DNA of 64,000 nucleotides from Bugula neritina (lineage: Eukaryota > Bryozoa > Gymnolaemata > Cheilostomatida > Bugulidae). A program made the position numbers and the translations under genes. Positions within the stretch are counted from its first letter, which is position 1. Every line of letters starts with the position of its first letter. The stretch lies in assembly GCA_964035545.1 (NCBI GenBank), contig OZ037768.1:22656819-22720818 (forward strand). The letters run 5' to 3'. The notes beneath the pieces were generated by a model, which was given only the letters and a program-made list of their open reading frames with translations, searched no databases and had not been told where the DNA came from. Shown here in pieces: positions 42,001 to 53,227 of the stretch.

Positions 42001-45000
42001 GTCATGATAGCCATGTACGGATACATCATAGCTAAAATTAGGCAAGTTAACTCTAGCCAAACGCTGCAGAAACAAGGGAAATACAAAAATGAGATACAGG
42101 CAGTTCAAACGACACTGATGATATTTGCCAGCTTTCTTCTCCTCTGGCTACCAACACTTGTAGTCAACATTATTTCAGCTGTTAAGCCTACTTTTCTCTC
42201 TCACTTGAGCTTTACAGAAGCCTCATTTATTGGCTACTCGGCAGACTGTCTGCTAATGGTACATTCAATGGTTGATGCCTTGATTTACGGGATTAGAGTG
42301 AGGAAGATGTTACAAAGACAGAGGCATAATAGAGAGCAGCAGGCAGACTATTCCAGGGCCTACACATTCAAACGCACCAACACAATCAGTGAAGCTGATA
42401 ATAGACCTTCTGAACTGGTACGTACATCTCACAAAAGTATATATGTATCGTTTTAGTTGAGTATCAAACTGGCCAAATTCAGGTCTTATCAATTCTTTAC
42501 AAATAGTGATATTTGGTTCTAATTCAGCCATAACACATATACCAAAAAAAGTTGTGTGATATCCATATACACATGACATTTATTGTATCAAATTTCAAGC
42601 TAAATGTTCATGAACGAAATAAAGAATTTATATACATTTTAGGATAAATACATGTTCCCTGAAAATGTATCTTGTAGAACAAAAACCAAGACGCTTCATC
42701 TGTCAGCAGCTATAATACGCAAGACTCCATACTTGATGGAAACAAGTATGATGATCATAGCAGTTCAATGACTCTGAAAATACCTGAGCTAGTAGTTACA
42801 ACTGCAGAGCAGTCCGCCACATGTTCTTACACCCACGCAGCCCACAGTAACGGCATCAGCAAGTCTAGCAGGAATCATGACAGAAAAGAGCAAACGATGA
42901 CTCTGGACTGCCTCGAATTGTCAACACTCAACAATGTTGAAGACAAACTACCACAAGAAGAAGAAACAGCACTATCAACTATTTATTATCTCCCCAGGTC
43001 TCTGCAAGAAACTGATGCTAGCGATACTCAAAGTGACTCCAACTCAAACATTTCCAACAGAGAGGTCTCAAATTCTGCCAATTATTTAGCAGTGCCAATC
43101 AACATGAAACCTTTGAGATCTTCATTAAAGAGACAAACAGAAAATGGTGATTATGCTGAAAAGGAAGTTAGATTTGGTAAAACCACTTCCACTGCCCAAA
43201 TCACAGATGAAATCTGCCAAGACAATGAAGCTTTAGACACAACTTGTACCTCAAAGTGGAATAAAACAGTCTTCAGCATTTCAAACTTTGAGCAAAACAT
43301 GTTTTATACAAAAGAAAACATCAGAACATATTTAAGCACTTCTGAGAACAAAGAAACTTTGCCGAATGGGAATCATTATTACTACTTTGACAACGAAGGG
43401 TACAGTGATGATGAAGCGGACATCTTTGTCTGTGATGATCTGGTGACATGTAAATTAAACAATTCTAGTAGTATTAGCCAACCACAATGTGATGTTGATT
43501 CTTCAGTGCCCTCTGGTAGAAGTACTGATTGTAAATCGAGTCAAAAGGAAACTTGGCAATGCACAAAGCTGTAAATATTTAGTTTTTTTTGCGAAATACT
43601 CACCAGCAATTGCTTTGATTTATGTACTACAATTACCCTTTAGTGACGAGCTATCAGGTATTAACCAAAAACTTGGTCAATATTACATATAAATTATTTT
43701 CCTTAAGACTTGCCAAATTCTTTAAATCTGAAAATTTTACATTGTAATACGTTGAGACTTTTACTTCACAGCTGCAGAATGTCGTAAAATGTACCAATGA
43801 CATTTGACAACTCATTGTTACTCAGCAATAGCGCAGTTATGTGCACCCATCCAAACTGAATTAATGAGCTGGTATAACAGTGCAGCTGACGCCTGCTGAG
43901 GCAATCAAATACAATTTTCAACTTACACAATATATAACCATTTTAAATTGTTACATAATTAAAACACACTTATTTCTTCAACACACAGTTCTTCATTCAA
44001 CACAAGTCATGCTGCTATAGCTGTATATATTTTTTGCTATTAATTACTTTGACATAGGAAATTACCAACAGGCTGAGATGCGTTTTGAAAGAGAAAATAA
44101 TATAAGAATATATCCAGAACACATAATGTCCGATGGTACAACATATGAGTATGAGAACAGTTCAAAGTTTTACGTGTCATCTCAGTACTTGCTTTCTCAA
44201 GTACAATGACTCACTCAGTACTTACTTTCTCAAGTACACTGACTCACTCAGTACTTACTTTCTCAAGTACACTGACTCACTCAGTACTTACTTTCTCAAG
44301 TACACTGACTCACTCAGTACTTACCTTCTCAAGTACACTGACTCACTCAGTACTTACCTTCTCAAGTACACTGACTCACTCAGTACTTACCTTCTCAAGT
44401 ACACTGACTCAGTACTTACCTTCTCAAGTACACTGACTGACTCAGTACTTGCTTTCTCAAGTACACTGACTCACTCAGTACTTACCTTCTCAAGTACACT
44501 GACTCACTCAGTACTTGCTTTCTCAAGTACACTGACTCACTCAGTACTTACCTTCTCAAGTACACTGACTCAGTACTTACTTTCTCAAGTACACTGACTC
44601 ACTCAGTACTTACCTTCTCAAGTGTCAACAAGTTGATTTCAGACTGCAGTTTCACCTCAGGTCTGTTTCCCTGCTGCTCTTTATACGATGTGAATTCTTT
44701 CTCCAGGTCTTGGTGCTTGGCAGCGGCTGACTCTAGCTACAAACATATATTATTATTTACTATATTACTATATAATATAACATATTATTATACATTATAT
44801 TATGATATTACTATATGTTATATACTATAGTACTATATATTATATTATATAATATATAATTATTTCTATCATACTATAGATTATATTACATTATATTATA
44901 TACTACATTATTATGATACATTATATTAATACACTATATTATTATATAATATATTGCACTACTATATATTAAATTATTGTATATTATGCCATTATGTATT

Positions 45001-48000
45001 ATACCTATATATTATATTATTATATATTATGTTGCATTATTATTATATTCTACTATATCATTATATTATTATATAATGATAATTTGACCTAAACATACTG
45101 AACTGTAGCACTGCTCTGTGTAAATAAAACACACAAGCTATCAAATTTACTCCAAAGAAGCAAAGAATTACCTCAGCCTTGAGCCTGGCTTTCTGTTCCT
45201 CGCAATCTTCTAGTTTAGACCTAAAATCACAGATACAAGTGATACAGCATCAATCTACAGCTGGAATATCAATCTGCAGCTAGAACATGGCTGTGTTTGT
45301 CAGCAAAATAGAACCTCCAGATGTTTCTTGTTTAGATATCACATAGCAAGTTGACCTTGTAAAGAAAACCTTCAATATTTAAAGATAGTCATTGAGAGTT
45401 TGCTTATCTCAAAACGGCTGTAAATAGAGGCTATGGAAACTTAGAGAGAAGATAACCACCAACATACTTGGATAGACTGAGTTTGTGTTCACATTCCTGC
45501 TCCAATCTACGAGAGCTCTCCTTCAAGTCCAACAACTTTCTATCATATGAGTGTCTCAGATCTGCTTCAAGTTGCTGGATCTAAACATACAAAGAGCAGA
45601 CGTACTCCATGATATTGTAATATATACTATCATATATTACACTAATAGGTATTAACCATATAGAATCATATATTATATAGTAATATAACATACATTATAG
45701 CCAATAGTAATATCTCTTAGAGTAATATGTCATATAATAATATATCAGGTGGTTGGGCTGGCAGTATAGCATATATTATAATATAGTAACATCTACATAG
45801 TAATATATATTATAGTATTATAGAATGGAGTGATACATATAACATGTAGTATATTTAGATTATCACATATAGATATGTTTAAATACATGGACAGTTGAAT
45901 TGTCATCAACTACATAACAATTTCTTAGTTCTATAACAATACTATCTAATTATAGTGTTGATCAGCCACACCGGAGTAAGTAAAGGCACTACTATCTACA
46001 GACTACTATAGCTGTGTGTCAGCTAGTAACAGACAGGGGGGAGGGGGATGGCGTACCTCACGCTCTTTCTTGAGTAACAAATTCTCTCTTTTAGTCAGCT
46101 GCTGAATCATCTTCTGCAGCTCTTGCTGCATACTTTCATTCTCTCCCACCTGGATACACGGAGAGAAGGAAACCCATCAGAGTGTACTGAATAGATACAA
46201 TGTCTGGGAAACACCAACCAACAACACACCTGTTGTTATTCTTCTACTGACTCAACTTAATATGATACTAGAGGTGCCACGATAACGGACAGCAGTACCA
46301 TGACAGCTCTACCTCTACCCACAGTTACTTGTGACTAATAATAAGACCACCAGATGTGAGTTGTTCTCTCGTGCTACAGCTTGTTTTTGGGAGTTGTGGC
46401 CACGAAAAAAACTTTTTTGCAGATTACACTTGGGTCAAAAGTACAATGGATTATACCCTGCACATATTTTCTACTGACTAATCTTCAATCTAGGTGTTTT
46501 TATCACATGAAACAATTATTAAACTGGTAATGATTTCTGTCCTTCGAAGATCGAAAACAAAATAAGTCTGAAAAACATGCCACTGTCCTACGTATGAACA
46601 TTATTTCAGAATGACTCACTTCCCAGCACCAAATAGCACAGCTACATTTATAAATAACTTCTGAATCTATTTATAAACCATGCATACCTTCTTCTTGCAC
46701 AGTAATTCTCTCTCCATGTCTCTCTTCCTAAAGTCCTCAGTCAATTTGAGTAGCATTCGACTTTCTTTTTCTTTTAACTTCATAAGAATTCAAAATATAA
46801 GCGACTCCATACACAATTCTTTATGTATGATTTACACATCAAACACATCACAACTTCTTTGTAAGAAACTAAATTGTGCTTGAAAAGTTATTTTGATGAG
46901 TCACGCTGGTTTTTATCAGCCATTATTAAGTTTCTACGTATAAACCTATAAATCTATGTAAAACATACACAATAAATTGGAATAACTATTTGAAAAAAGT
47001 GAGGGAGACTTTCTCATATTTGATTTTTATATCTAGCCCTTTGCTCCACTTTTATGATGGTTCCTTAATGACTAGTTCAACACTAAATAAACATCTCTCA
47101 ACAAGAACTCAGTCTATGAAACACCCAATCAGCTCAAAGGTACTCCAAAAAGCACCGTAAGCCTACCTGCTGCTCAAATATCTTTTCTTGAGACTCTTTC
47201 CACATCTCTAGCTCGAGGGCTGCACGATACTCGGGGGTCTTGGTCGGGCTGGTAACAGAAGCCCCCGACACTTCAGGCTCTTGTGGAGACTGAGCCTTTT
47301 CTATGACTAGATTAGCTGGAAGCTCGCCAAAATCAGACAAGCAGAGCGTAGCTGAGAGCTCAGCTATTCTCCTAGAAGTAGAGGAACAGACTGCCTCACT
47401 TAAGGTGAAGGTTTTCTATCACCTCGAGCTGATTACATGACTAGAACAACTGACTTTTACTAAATCTACCTTACACATGGGAATCGAAAAAACATATTCC
47501 ATGATACAGAACCATTAGTGTCTTATGCATACCTTAACTACAATTTATTTAGATTTGTCTTCCTACGCAATGTAGAAATACTGCGTTGGTTGGAATCAGT
47601 AAATCTTAGATAAGCCACTTACTGATTATCACTCGAGTTGACTGGTAACATGTGTGTCTGGATTCGCTGGTGTGCCGGCTTGTTGTGTAGCTACAACAGA
47701 AGATGGTTATGGTTAATACTTTCACTAGAAATCATGTCACAAGGAACACACAATGTTCCAAATAATTCCAGAACCTTCCAGAAGGTTCTGGAAGGTTCTA
47801 GATTGCTCCACAAGGTAATACAGTAGAAGGAAAGAGACCTCTCACCTTGACAGAGTGACAGGCCGAGGAGAGAAGTTTGAGGAGAGGTAGAGTTGCCTGC
47901 CCCATGTACTTGTTGCCAGCCATCTGGTCGTATTGCCAGAGTTCCACGTTAAACGGATTTCTACAAACACAAGAAACTGTTACAGGAAACAAGGGGAGAC

Positions 48001-51000
48001 AATAAGAGACTGACTGAAGTGTGCTGTAATTGGATACAATAACTTACAACCATGAAATTAATATCAGCAGAGTTTACTATTGATGAAGATGTCAGCAGAG
48101 AAGAAGATATCAACAGATATGAAGAGGAGAGCCAGAATGGAAATACTCACTGACTTAGAGTCGCTCTGAGCTCGCCTATAGACATAGAGAAGTCCATCGT
48201 ACACAGGGAGTTTGAGAGGGTGTGTTCACAGCCCCGCCTCACCTCCACGGCCGGGTGAGTGTTGAATGGGGCCGAGCTACCAAAAGCTGGATACCTGTAT
48301 CTGAGAAAGTAGAATCACAGGCTATATAGAAGGTAAGAACTTAGTCTGACACAGTTAGTTGAGTGTCAACTGGTTAGTATATGGAGTACATATGCAAAGG
48401 GAGGGAAGTGGTGAAGTTATTACTTATTAGATGGTGAAAGTTAGTGTAGGTAGAATATTTTATCCTAAAATGTAAGTCCATATATGAACTTAACGCTTAA
48501 AAGGCCTAGTGATAAATTTGATGAACAACTTTTCCACAGCTGTCACTTTTGTATAAAATTCAAAGTGCAGGAAAAAATCAACCTACTGTGTTTCTTAACT
48601 ATTTCAAGTCTTTTTCCCAGAACACAATTTTCATGGAGTATTTACTAAGCACAGCACAGCACAGCTAGGTCACATGACTGGCACAGTTAGGTCACATGAC
48701 TAGCACAGCGAGGTCACATGACTAGCACAGCTAGGTCACATGACTAGCACAATCAGGTCACATGACTGGCACAGTTGGGTCACACAACTCATATTTACAA
48801 GGGTCACCTGAGATAGATGAAGATGTGATGGTCGGTGTGTACATTAGCAATAGAGTTGAGTTGCAGAGTGAACTCGTAGTGGTGGGGCTGAGTACTGAGC
48901 TGCGTGTGTTCAGATGTTGTGGTGAGACTGCCCCCTCCCCGACTTGCTTTAGCTGGACTAGATGGCGCTGAGTCTATGAACAAACAGAAATTCTTAGCAG
49001 ATGTGGCGTTATAATCTCACAACACAATCAGCTGTGAAAACGAAATATATTTTGCGAATGCAATTGTTTGACTATCTTGGTAAATTTGGTAATAATTCCA
49101 AATTTTTACAGATAATTGAGAAAATAGAAGTTCTTGTGATGACAACATTTACTCTCTCTAATTCACTCTGCCATCTATAACTACCTTTCTCTAAATTAAT
49201 ACTCTCAACACACATTCTATGAATCAGTCTTTTTAAGTCATTCTCTTTAACCACTCACAGTGACTCACTCACAGTGACTCACTAACTGTAACTCACTCAC
49301 AGCAACTCACTCACTCACTCACTGTAACTCACTCACTGTAACTCACTCACAGTAACTCACTCACTGTAACTCACTCACAGTGACTCACTAACTGTAACTC
49401 ACTCACTGTAACTCACTCACAGTGACTCGCTAACTGTAACTCACTCACAGTGACTCACTACCTCCGACAGACTAGGATCTACCACTTACTATTCACGTGG
49501 TGAGGTTTGACTGAAGGCTGCACAGAGCTATGTTCCTCGCTGTCAAACATATCGCTATAGTCATCAGCTGTGTCTGGTGCAGATCTCTCTTTAGACTGGG
49601 GTCCCTGTGCAGAAGGCTCTGGGGAGTTGGGGCGGTCAGTCAAGCACATCCCACTGTCCTGCTGAGTGGCTGTAACTGTAGGCTCCTCCCTCTTTAGTTT
49701 GATTGACAGCCCAACCACCGGCTGCTGTGACTGCAGTCTAGGCGACTCTTTGTATTTGGCAGGGGGAAGCAACTACAGAATATAGACTTTATTAATTCTT
49801 ATACTGCCAACTATCCTAATATGACAGAAACTGTGATTTGATAAATAAGATGCTGAAGGCAAATTGTAGAATTGCTGGTTTGAATGTAGTACTACACAGC
49901 ATCATGGGTAACACTCACAGCACACTCTAGAAGCCAACTTGTATGTTGTGCAGATTTAATTTAAATCATAATGAGCCAGAAAAAAATTTCTAGTCAAGTT
50001 TTGGAGCGAAAAAACTTGCTATTATTCTATCAAACTTCATTTTTCCTATATTGAAAATTATAATGTTTCAAGTAAACTTTTTAACAACTACTTATAACCA
50101 TTACAAGCTTATAAGTTGCGAGTCTAAACGCTTAAATTAAATATCCGTTGTTGGAAGTTACTAGCATAATTAAAAATCTGATAAAGGAAAAAAACATGAT
50201 ATTTACAGTACTCATTAAACCAACACACGCAAACCTAGTAACTGTAACAGGATACAGTAGACAGCTGCCCACCTCAAACGCTCCTTCGAGGACAGCTGCT
50301 GTGTTGAGCTCGCTGTTATCTCCTTCCAACAACGACGCGAGACTGACAGTTGCGTTGCCGAGTGACTTGTCTCCAGTACACAAGTGAAACTGTAAGATAC
50401 AGCAGGATATGACATCATCTTTCTAGTGGTATGTGATATATATAACTATTACCTGCGTAGACTGAGATACTTGCGTAGACTGAGAGTATATCACCTGCAT
50501 AGACTGAGAGTTGACCAAATACTGTCGCAGTACGGGTAGACTAGTTCGAATCCTGACCGACGCCCTTTCAGCCGTCATCTTAGGCTCAAGGAGGTCGAGG
50601 AATCTGTCTGTCAGCACGTCGTTGTCAAAGAGAGTGTAGAAGAAGTAGAAGCCCTGCTGATCTATTGACAAGTTGCCTGCGTTGGGTAGTAACTGTTGAA
50701 ATAGTAAACATAACATACATAATACACAAAATAATAGAGCTGTGTGTATATTTCAAGATATTTATTTAGTTGAAATGAAATATGATGTAAAGAAAATTAT
50801 GCTAGATGTTTACATTGTTTTATGCTAACTTTTTATCTTGCTTTCAAACGAGATCAAAATAAAATACCATAATGTAAAAACCAATAATAATATAATGTAA
50901 TATTATGTAATGTAATGTAATATTACATATAATAATATAATGTAACATCATATAATAATGTAATAATACATGTACACACTTCGGACAGATTGGCAGCGAA

Positions 51001-53227
51001 TGCAACAGTGACGGATAGTGTGAAGATGTCTTTACACCTGTCAGGGGGGCCGAGCTGGAACACCCCCTCTACGTCATTCAGTTCGGGTTTCAACTGACTC
51101 ACATCAACAGCACTCGTGTCAGCATCTACAAACCAACATACAATTCGTTAAACGTTAGGATAGAATTCACTTCCTTCGCAGTCTAAATAGAAACTAATTT
51201 GCGAGCTACAGAAAATTTAGCTGTATAAAACACCGAGCCTGATTAAATTGAAAAATATCACATTGAAATACTGTATCAGCTGACAGAAAATCATTCACCC
51301 AATCAAAAATGAGCTTTCAAATTTTGATTAAGAATAAAAGACAGTAACTGCAATGATCCAGAAGTATAATCTGTACGTTATATGAACAATACATTTCTGC
51401 AGTACCTACTTTAATTTATTACAAAGTAATTTAAAATGCAGCATGTGTGAACAGTAGACTGAGTACTAACTTTTGATCCCAGGAACGCTGGTATCTCCTC
51501 CCTCAGTGTTATATAGTGCCTCAATGTACACAGCTACTTTCAGTTCAGGTTTCGACTTCTTGTATTTCGTGTTCAACAAGTGATACCACTTCTTTACCTG
51601 AAGAATCAAGTGAAAACTATACATTCACAGAGCACACTCAACCAAATCATCAAGTCAATTCCATGGCATCACAAATTCAATTCTATGACATCACAAAGTC
51701 AATTCCATGACATCACAAAGTCAACTCCATGACATCACAAATTCAATTTTATGACATCACAAAGTCAACTCCATGACATCACAAATTCAATCCTGTGTCA
51801 TCGCTAAGTTTAATTTAGCGCATAATTAGAAAGCATGAGGTGCATTCAGTGATCTCTTTTCCTTGTAAAAGTTCATGATACAAGAGAGAAAAACTCTTGT
51901 GTTCATAAAAACCTTGATAACTTGATTCTATCATACAGGAAGGTGAAAAACTCTCAAGAAAGGCCTGAGTTACAATCCAATAACACATTCAGTCATATTT
52001 GCCTTCCTAAATCATATAATTCAGCTTATGGAATGCAAAAAACTCTCTGTAAAAATAAGACCCACTGATACGAGACAGTATCACTGCAACAGCATATCAG
52101 TAATTACTAGACATGTAGGCTGATAAAAACAACATGGCTGTTTGCCTACAGATGAAGTTATTCATCTTTTTACTTAAAAACTAAGTACGCTATTCCATAA
52201 AACCAGTGAAACCAAATACCGGTTTATCAGGAGCGGAGCGCACATCGATCACCATGTAGCCAATGAGCTCTTTAGCAGACGACCTCGTATCCACTGCATA
52301 GCACAAGATCTTGATTGGAGTTCTTTGCAGCCGGTGTTGCTGCAGATTCTTCTTGTTAATCTGCCACGCCAACTCCTGAACAACTTCGGGGGTTTCCACG
52401 TGCTCCACGCCATCTGTGCTCAGCAGCTCCCCGTCAAACTTGGCTTCAAACACCAGCAGGTGAGCGGGTCGTTTGGGGAAATTTCTACCTGCAAATGCAA
52501 ACATTTCACTCAGTTTTAAAACCAGCTTAGGTTAAGATCAAATAGTGAAAATGCATACCAAAAATAGAAAAGAAGTTGGGGTAAATCTAAATAAAAGCCA
52601 AAAATAGAAATAAATTTGCAACAAACTTTTCCACTAATAAGTCAAAGTTCTTTGGTCAATCAGAAATTTTGTAGCATTGAAAACATAACTGATTCTTAAT
52701 AATGTTATTTATATTGTGAAAATACAGTCAATGCTACAGGGTAACACAACACATTTATTAGAAGGTAGCCTTCAAATGTGAATGATGCATTGATATTTAT
52801 GCTAAAAGATTCAATATTTTTGCATAGTCTAGGGTGCAAAAGACCCTTGAGCAATATTTTAATATACTTAAGTAGGATTTTTATAACCATGTAAGTCTAT
52901 TATTAATTTATTTGACATGTACTATGCTTTCTTTCAAACTGAAACAGTACTGCAACTTTGCAATTTATTGAAAAACTAATTTTCCTACAACTTTCCGAAT
53001 TCCTCTTAGGTTGTGATCAGCTTGTGAACTCAATTCAATATGTATTACCCCTACGTCTCTGCCTGAAACAACTAATAACAGATAACATTACTTTACAGCT
53101 GCAGCAGGTCAATACTGTAGGCCTCACCAAAGATATGTACAGTTTCTCATCTGTTTACACTTAGTAATTAGTTAAACTCACCTTCGGAAACCAGCACTAC
53201 TATCATCTGCATCGGGTTTGACCCCAT
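36061..53227 (-). CDS. CEP120: Centrosomal protein CEP120, 20 exons
   Basis: Exons: 53182-53227, 52220-52488, 51471-51597, 50980-51125, 50495-50692, 50273-50389, 49490-49772, 48808-48973, 48151-48300, 47846-47960, 47623-47690, 47167-47371, 46688-46777, 46057-46149, 45468-45580, 45172-45220, 44614-44736, 39515-39658, 37581-37681, 36061-36289. All junctions keep phase, giving 943 residues (human about 986). Residues about 1-140 are the first C2 domain ([35 protein letters not shown]); 150-300 hold the [18 protein letters not shown] block; about 420-545 form another C2 domain ([30 protein letters not shown]); about 610-930 are coiled coil ([53 protein letters not shown]). CEP120 acts in centriole elongation and ciliogenesis. 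Intron 17 hosts a GPCR gene on the other strand; up to five of its 5' splice sites are tandemly repeated. Confidence 0.96.
37324..37592 (-). repeat. 5' splice-site tandem array in CEP120 intron 19, unit 32 bp
   Basis: Exon 19 ends at 37581 with aaatcg|gtgagt. The next copies of the same segment read aattg|gtggat and then aactg|gtaggtaataatgcattg, each followed by the shared tail gcattgtgggaaa. About eight copies at 32-bp spacing fill 37324-37580. The first unit therefore includes the real splice junction and the array grows into the intron. On the plus strand the unit reads tttcccacaatgcattatta plus cctaccagttcc, which produces long but meaningless open frames. Confidence 0.9.
37700..39514 (-). 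other. Intron 18 of CEP120, nothing distinct
   Basis: About 1.8 kb of AT-rich intron between exons 39515-39658 and 37581-37681. I see no phase-consistent exon, RNA gene or element. Confidence 0.5.
39659..41397. other. CEP120 intron 17, part downstream of the nested GPCR
   Basis: About 1.7 kb upstream of the GPCR start on the plus strand, so it should carry the GPCR promoter. AT-rich. I see no CEP120 exon in phase and no repeat array. A TATA box cannot be assigned with confidence. Confidence 0.4.
41398..43574 (+). CDS. Rhodopsin-like (class A) GPCR with long tail, 2 exons
   Basis: Exon 1 41398-42417 and exon 2 42678-43574 join in phase 0 to 638 residues. If the intron is retained, translation stops at 42456 (352 residues). 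An in-frame TAA six bases before the ATG fixes the start. Seven hydrophobic helices lie at about 14-38, 47-72, 86-112, 130-152, 185-213, 236-262 and 274-299. Class A landmarks are N30 (1.50), D57 (2.50), LRWPLHY after TM3, LWLP in TM6 (P252) and DALIY (293-297) in place of NPxxY. DRY is replaced by D110-C111-F112, and the TM3 cysteine that pairs with loop 2 is absent, as in melanocortin/lipid-type receptors. The tail (341-638) is acidic and Ser/Thr-rich with a PP1-docking-like KEVRF at 502-506. The ligand is unknown. It lies inside CEP120 intron 17 on the opposite strand. Confidence 0.88.
42618..42623 (+). promoter_or_regulatory. Intronic polyadenylation signal AATAAA of the GPCR gene
   Basis: AATAAA lies in the single intron of the class A GPCR gene, 162 bp after the in-intron stop codon at 42454-42456 and 54 bp before exon 2. 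It could end a short transcript that encodes the 352-residue receptor. Confidence 0.5.
44185..44628 (-). repeat. 5' splice-site tandem array in CEP120 intron 17, unit 33 bp
   Basis: Exon 17 ends at 44614 with cacttgagaag|gtaagtac. About thirteen further units of type tacttgagaag|gtaagtact followed by gagtgagtcagtg run into the intron. Some copies read gagaaagtaagt, a weaker donor, and a few are 4-8 bp shorter. The exonic cttgagaag is part of the unit, so each copy looks like an exon end plus a near-consensus donor. The array is about 430 bp. Read on the plus strand it makes an 11-residue repeat ORF that I consider an artefact. Confidence 0.95.
44750..45080. repeat. AT-rich tattata low-complexity tract
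   Basis: Almost pure A/T sequence with irregular attatata units, in CEP120 intron 16 between exons 45172-45220 and 44614-44736. A similar but less pure tract lies at 45610-45870. Confidence 0.8.
48640..48812 (-). repeat. 5' splice-site tandem array in CEP120 intron 8, unit 22 bp
   Basis: The donor of exon 8 is ctcag|gtgacc at 48808. About six copies of gtgacctagctgtgctagtc at 22-bp spacing follow, each starting with the same gtgacc. The first unit after the junction is diverged (gtgacccttgtaaatatgag). Here the repeated donor keeps GT but has an unusual +3 to +6 (GACC) like the real one. Confidence 0.8.
49255..49462 (-). repeat. GTGAGT-rich minisatellite near the CEP120 intron 7 donor
   Basis: On the minus strand, about 30 bp after the donor of exon 7 (aata|gtaagt at 49490), units such as gtgagtcactgtgagtgagt plus tacagtta repeat about seven times with shifts. 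Each unit carries two gtgagt donor-like hexamers. It is not anchored exactly at the junction, so it is a weaker member of the set. Confidence 0.85.
50450..50512 (-). repeat. Triplicated 5' splice site of CEP120 exon 5
   Basis: Three successive copies on the minus strand: tctcagtctatgcag|gtgata, tctcagtctacgcaa|gtatct, tcagtctacgcag|gtaata. The candidate exon ends are 50495, 50471 and 50453. They are 24 and 18 bp apart and all in phase 0, so use of the second or third donor would add 8 or 14 residues (VIYSQSTQ, then VSQSTQ) without changing what follows. The first is chosen for the model as the shortest; the third has the donor closest to consensus. Confidence 0.9.
51650..51800. repeat. Tandem tgacatcacaaagtcaa units
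   Basis: Five to six units of about 22 bp, type tgacatcacaaagtcaactc/ttcaatt, just upstream (in the minus sense) of the 3' splice site of CEP120 exon 3. It is similar in core (tgacatcac) to the minisatellite at 12.25-12.5 kb. Confidence 0.85.

Noticed and set aside
44133-44597. 154-codon and 76-codon repeat proteins ([10 protein letters not shown]-type)
   Set aside because: They are the plus-strand reading of the 33-bp CEP120 splice-site array; an open frame is expected because 33 is a multiple of three.
44185-44628. CRISPR-like appearance of regular short repeats
   Set aside because: Units are directly adjacent without unique spacers, in a eukaryotic intron and anchored to a splice junction.
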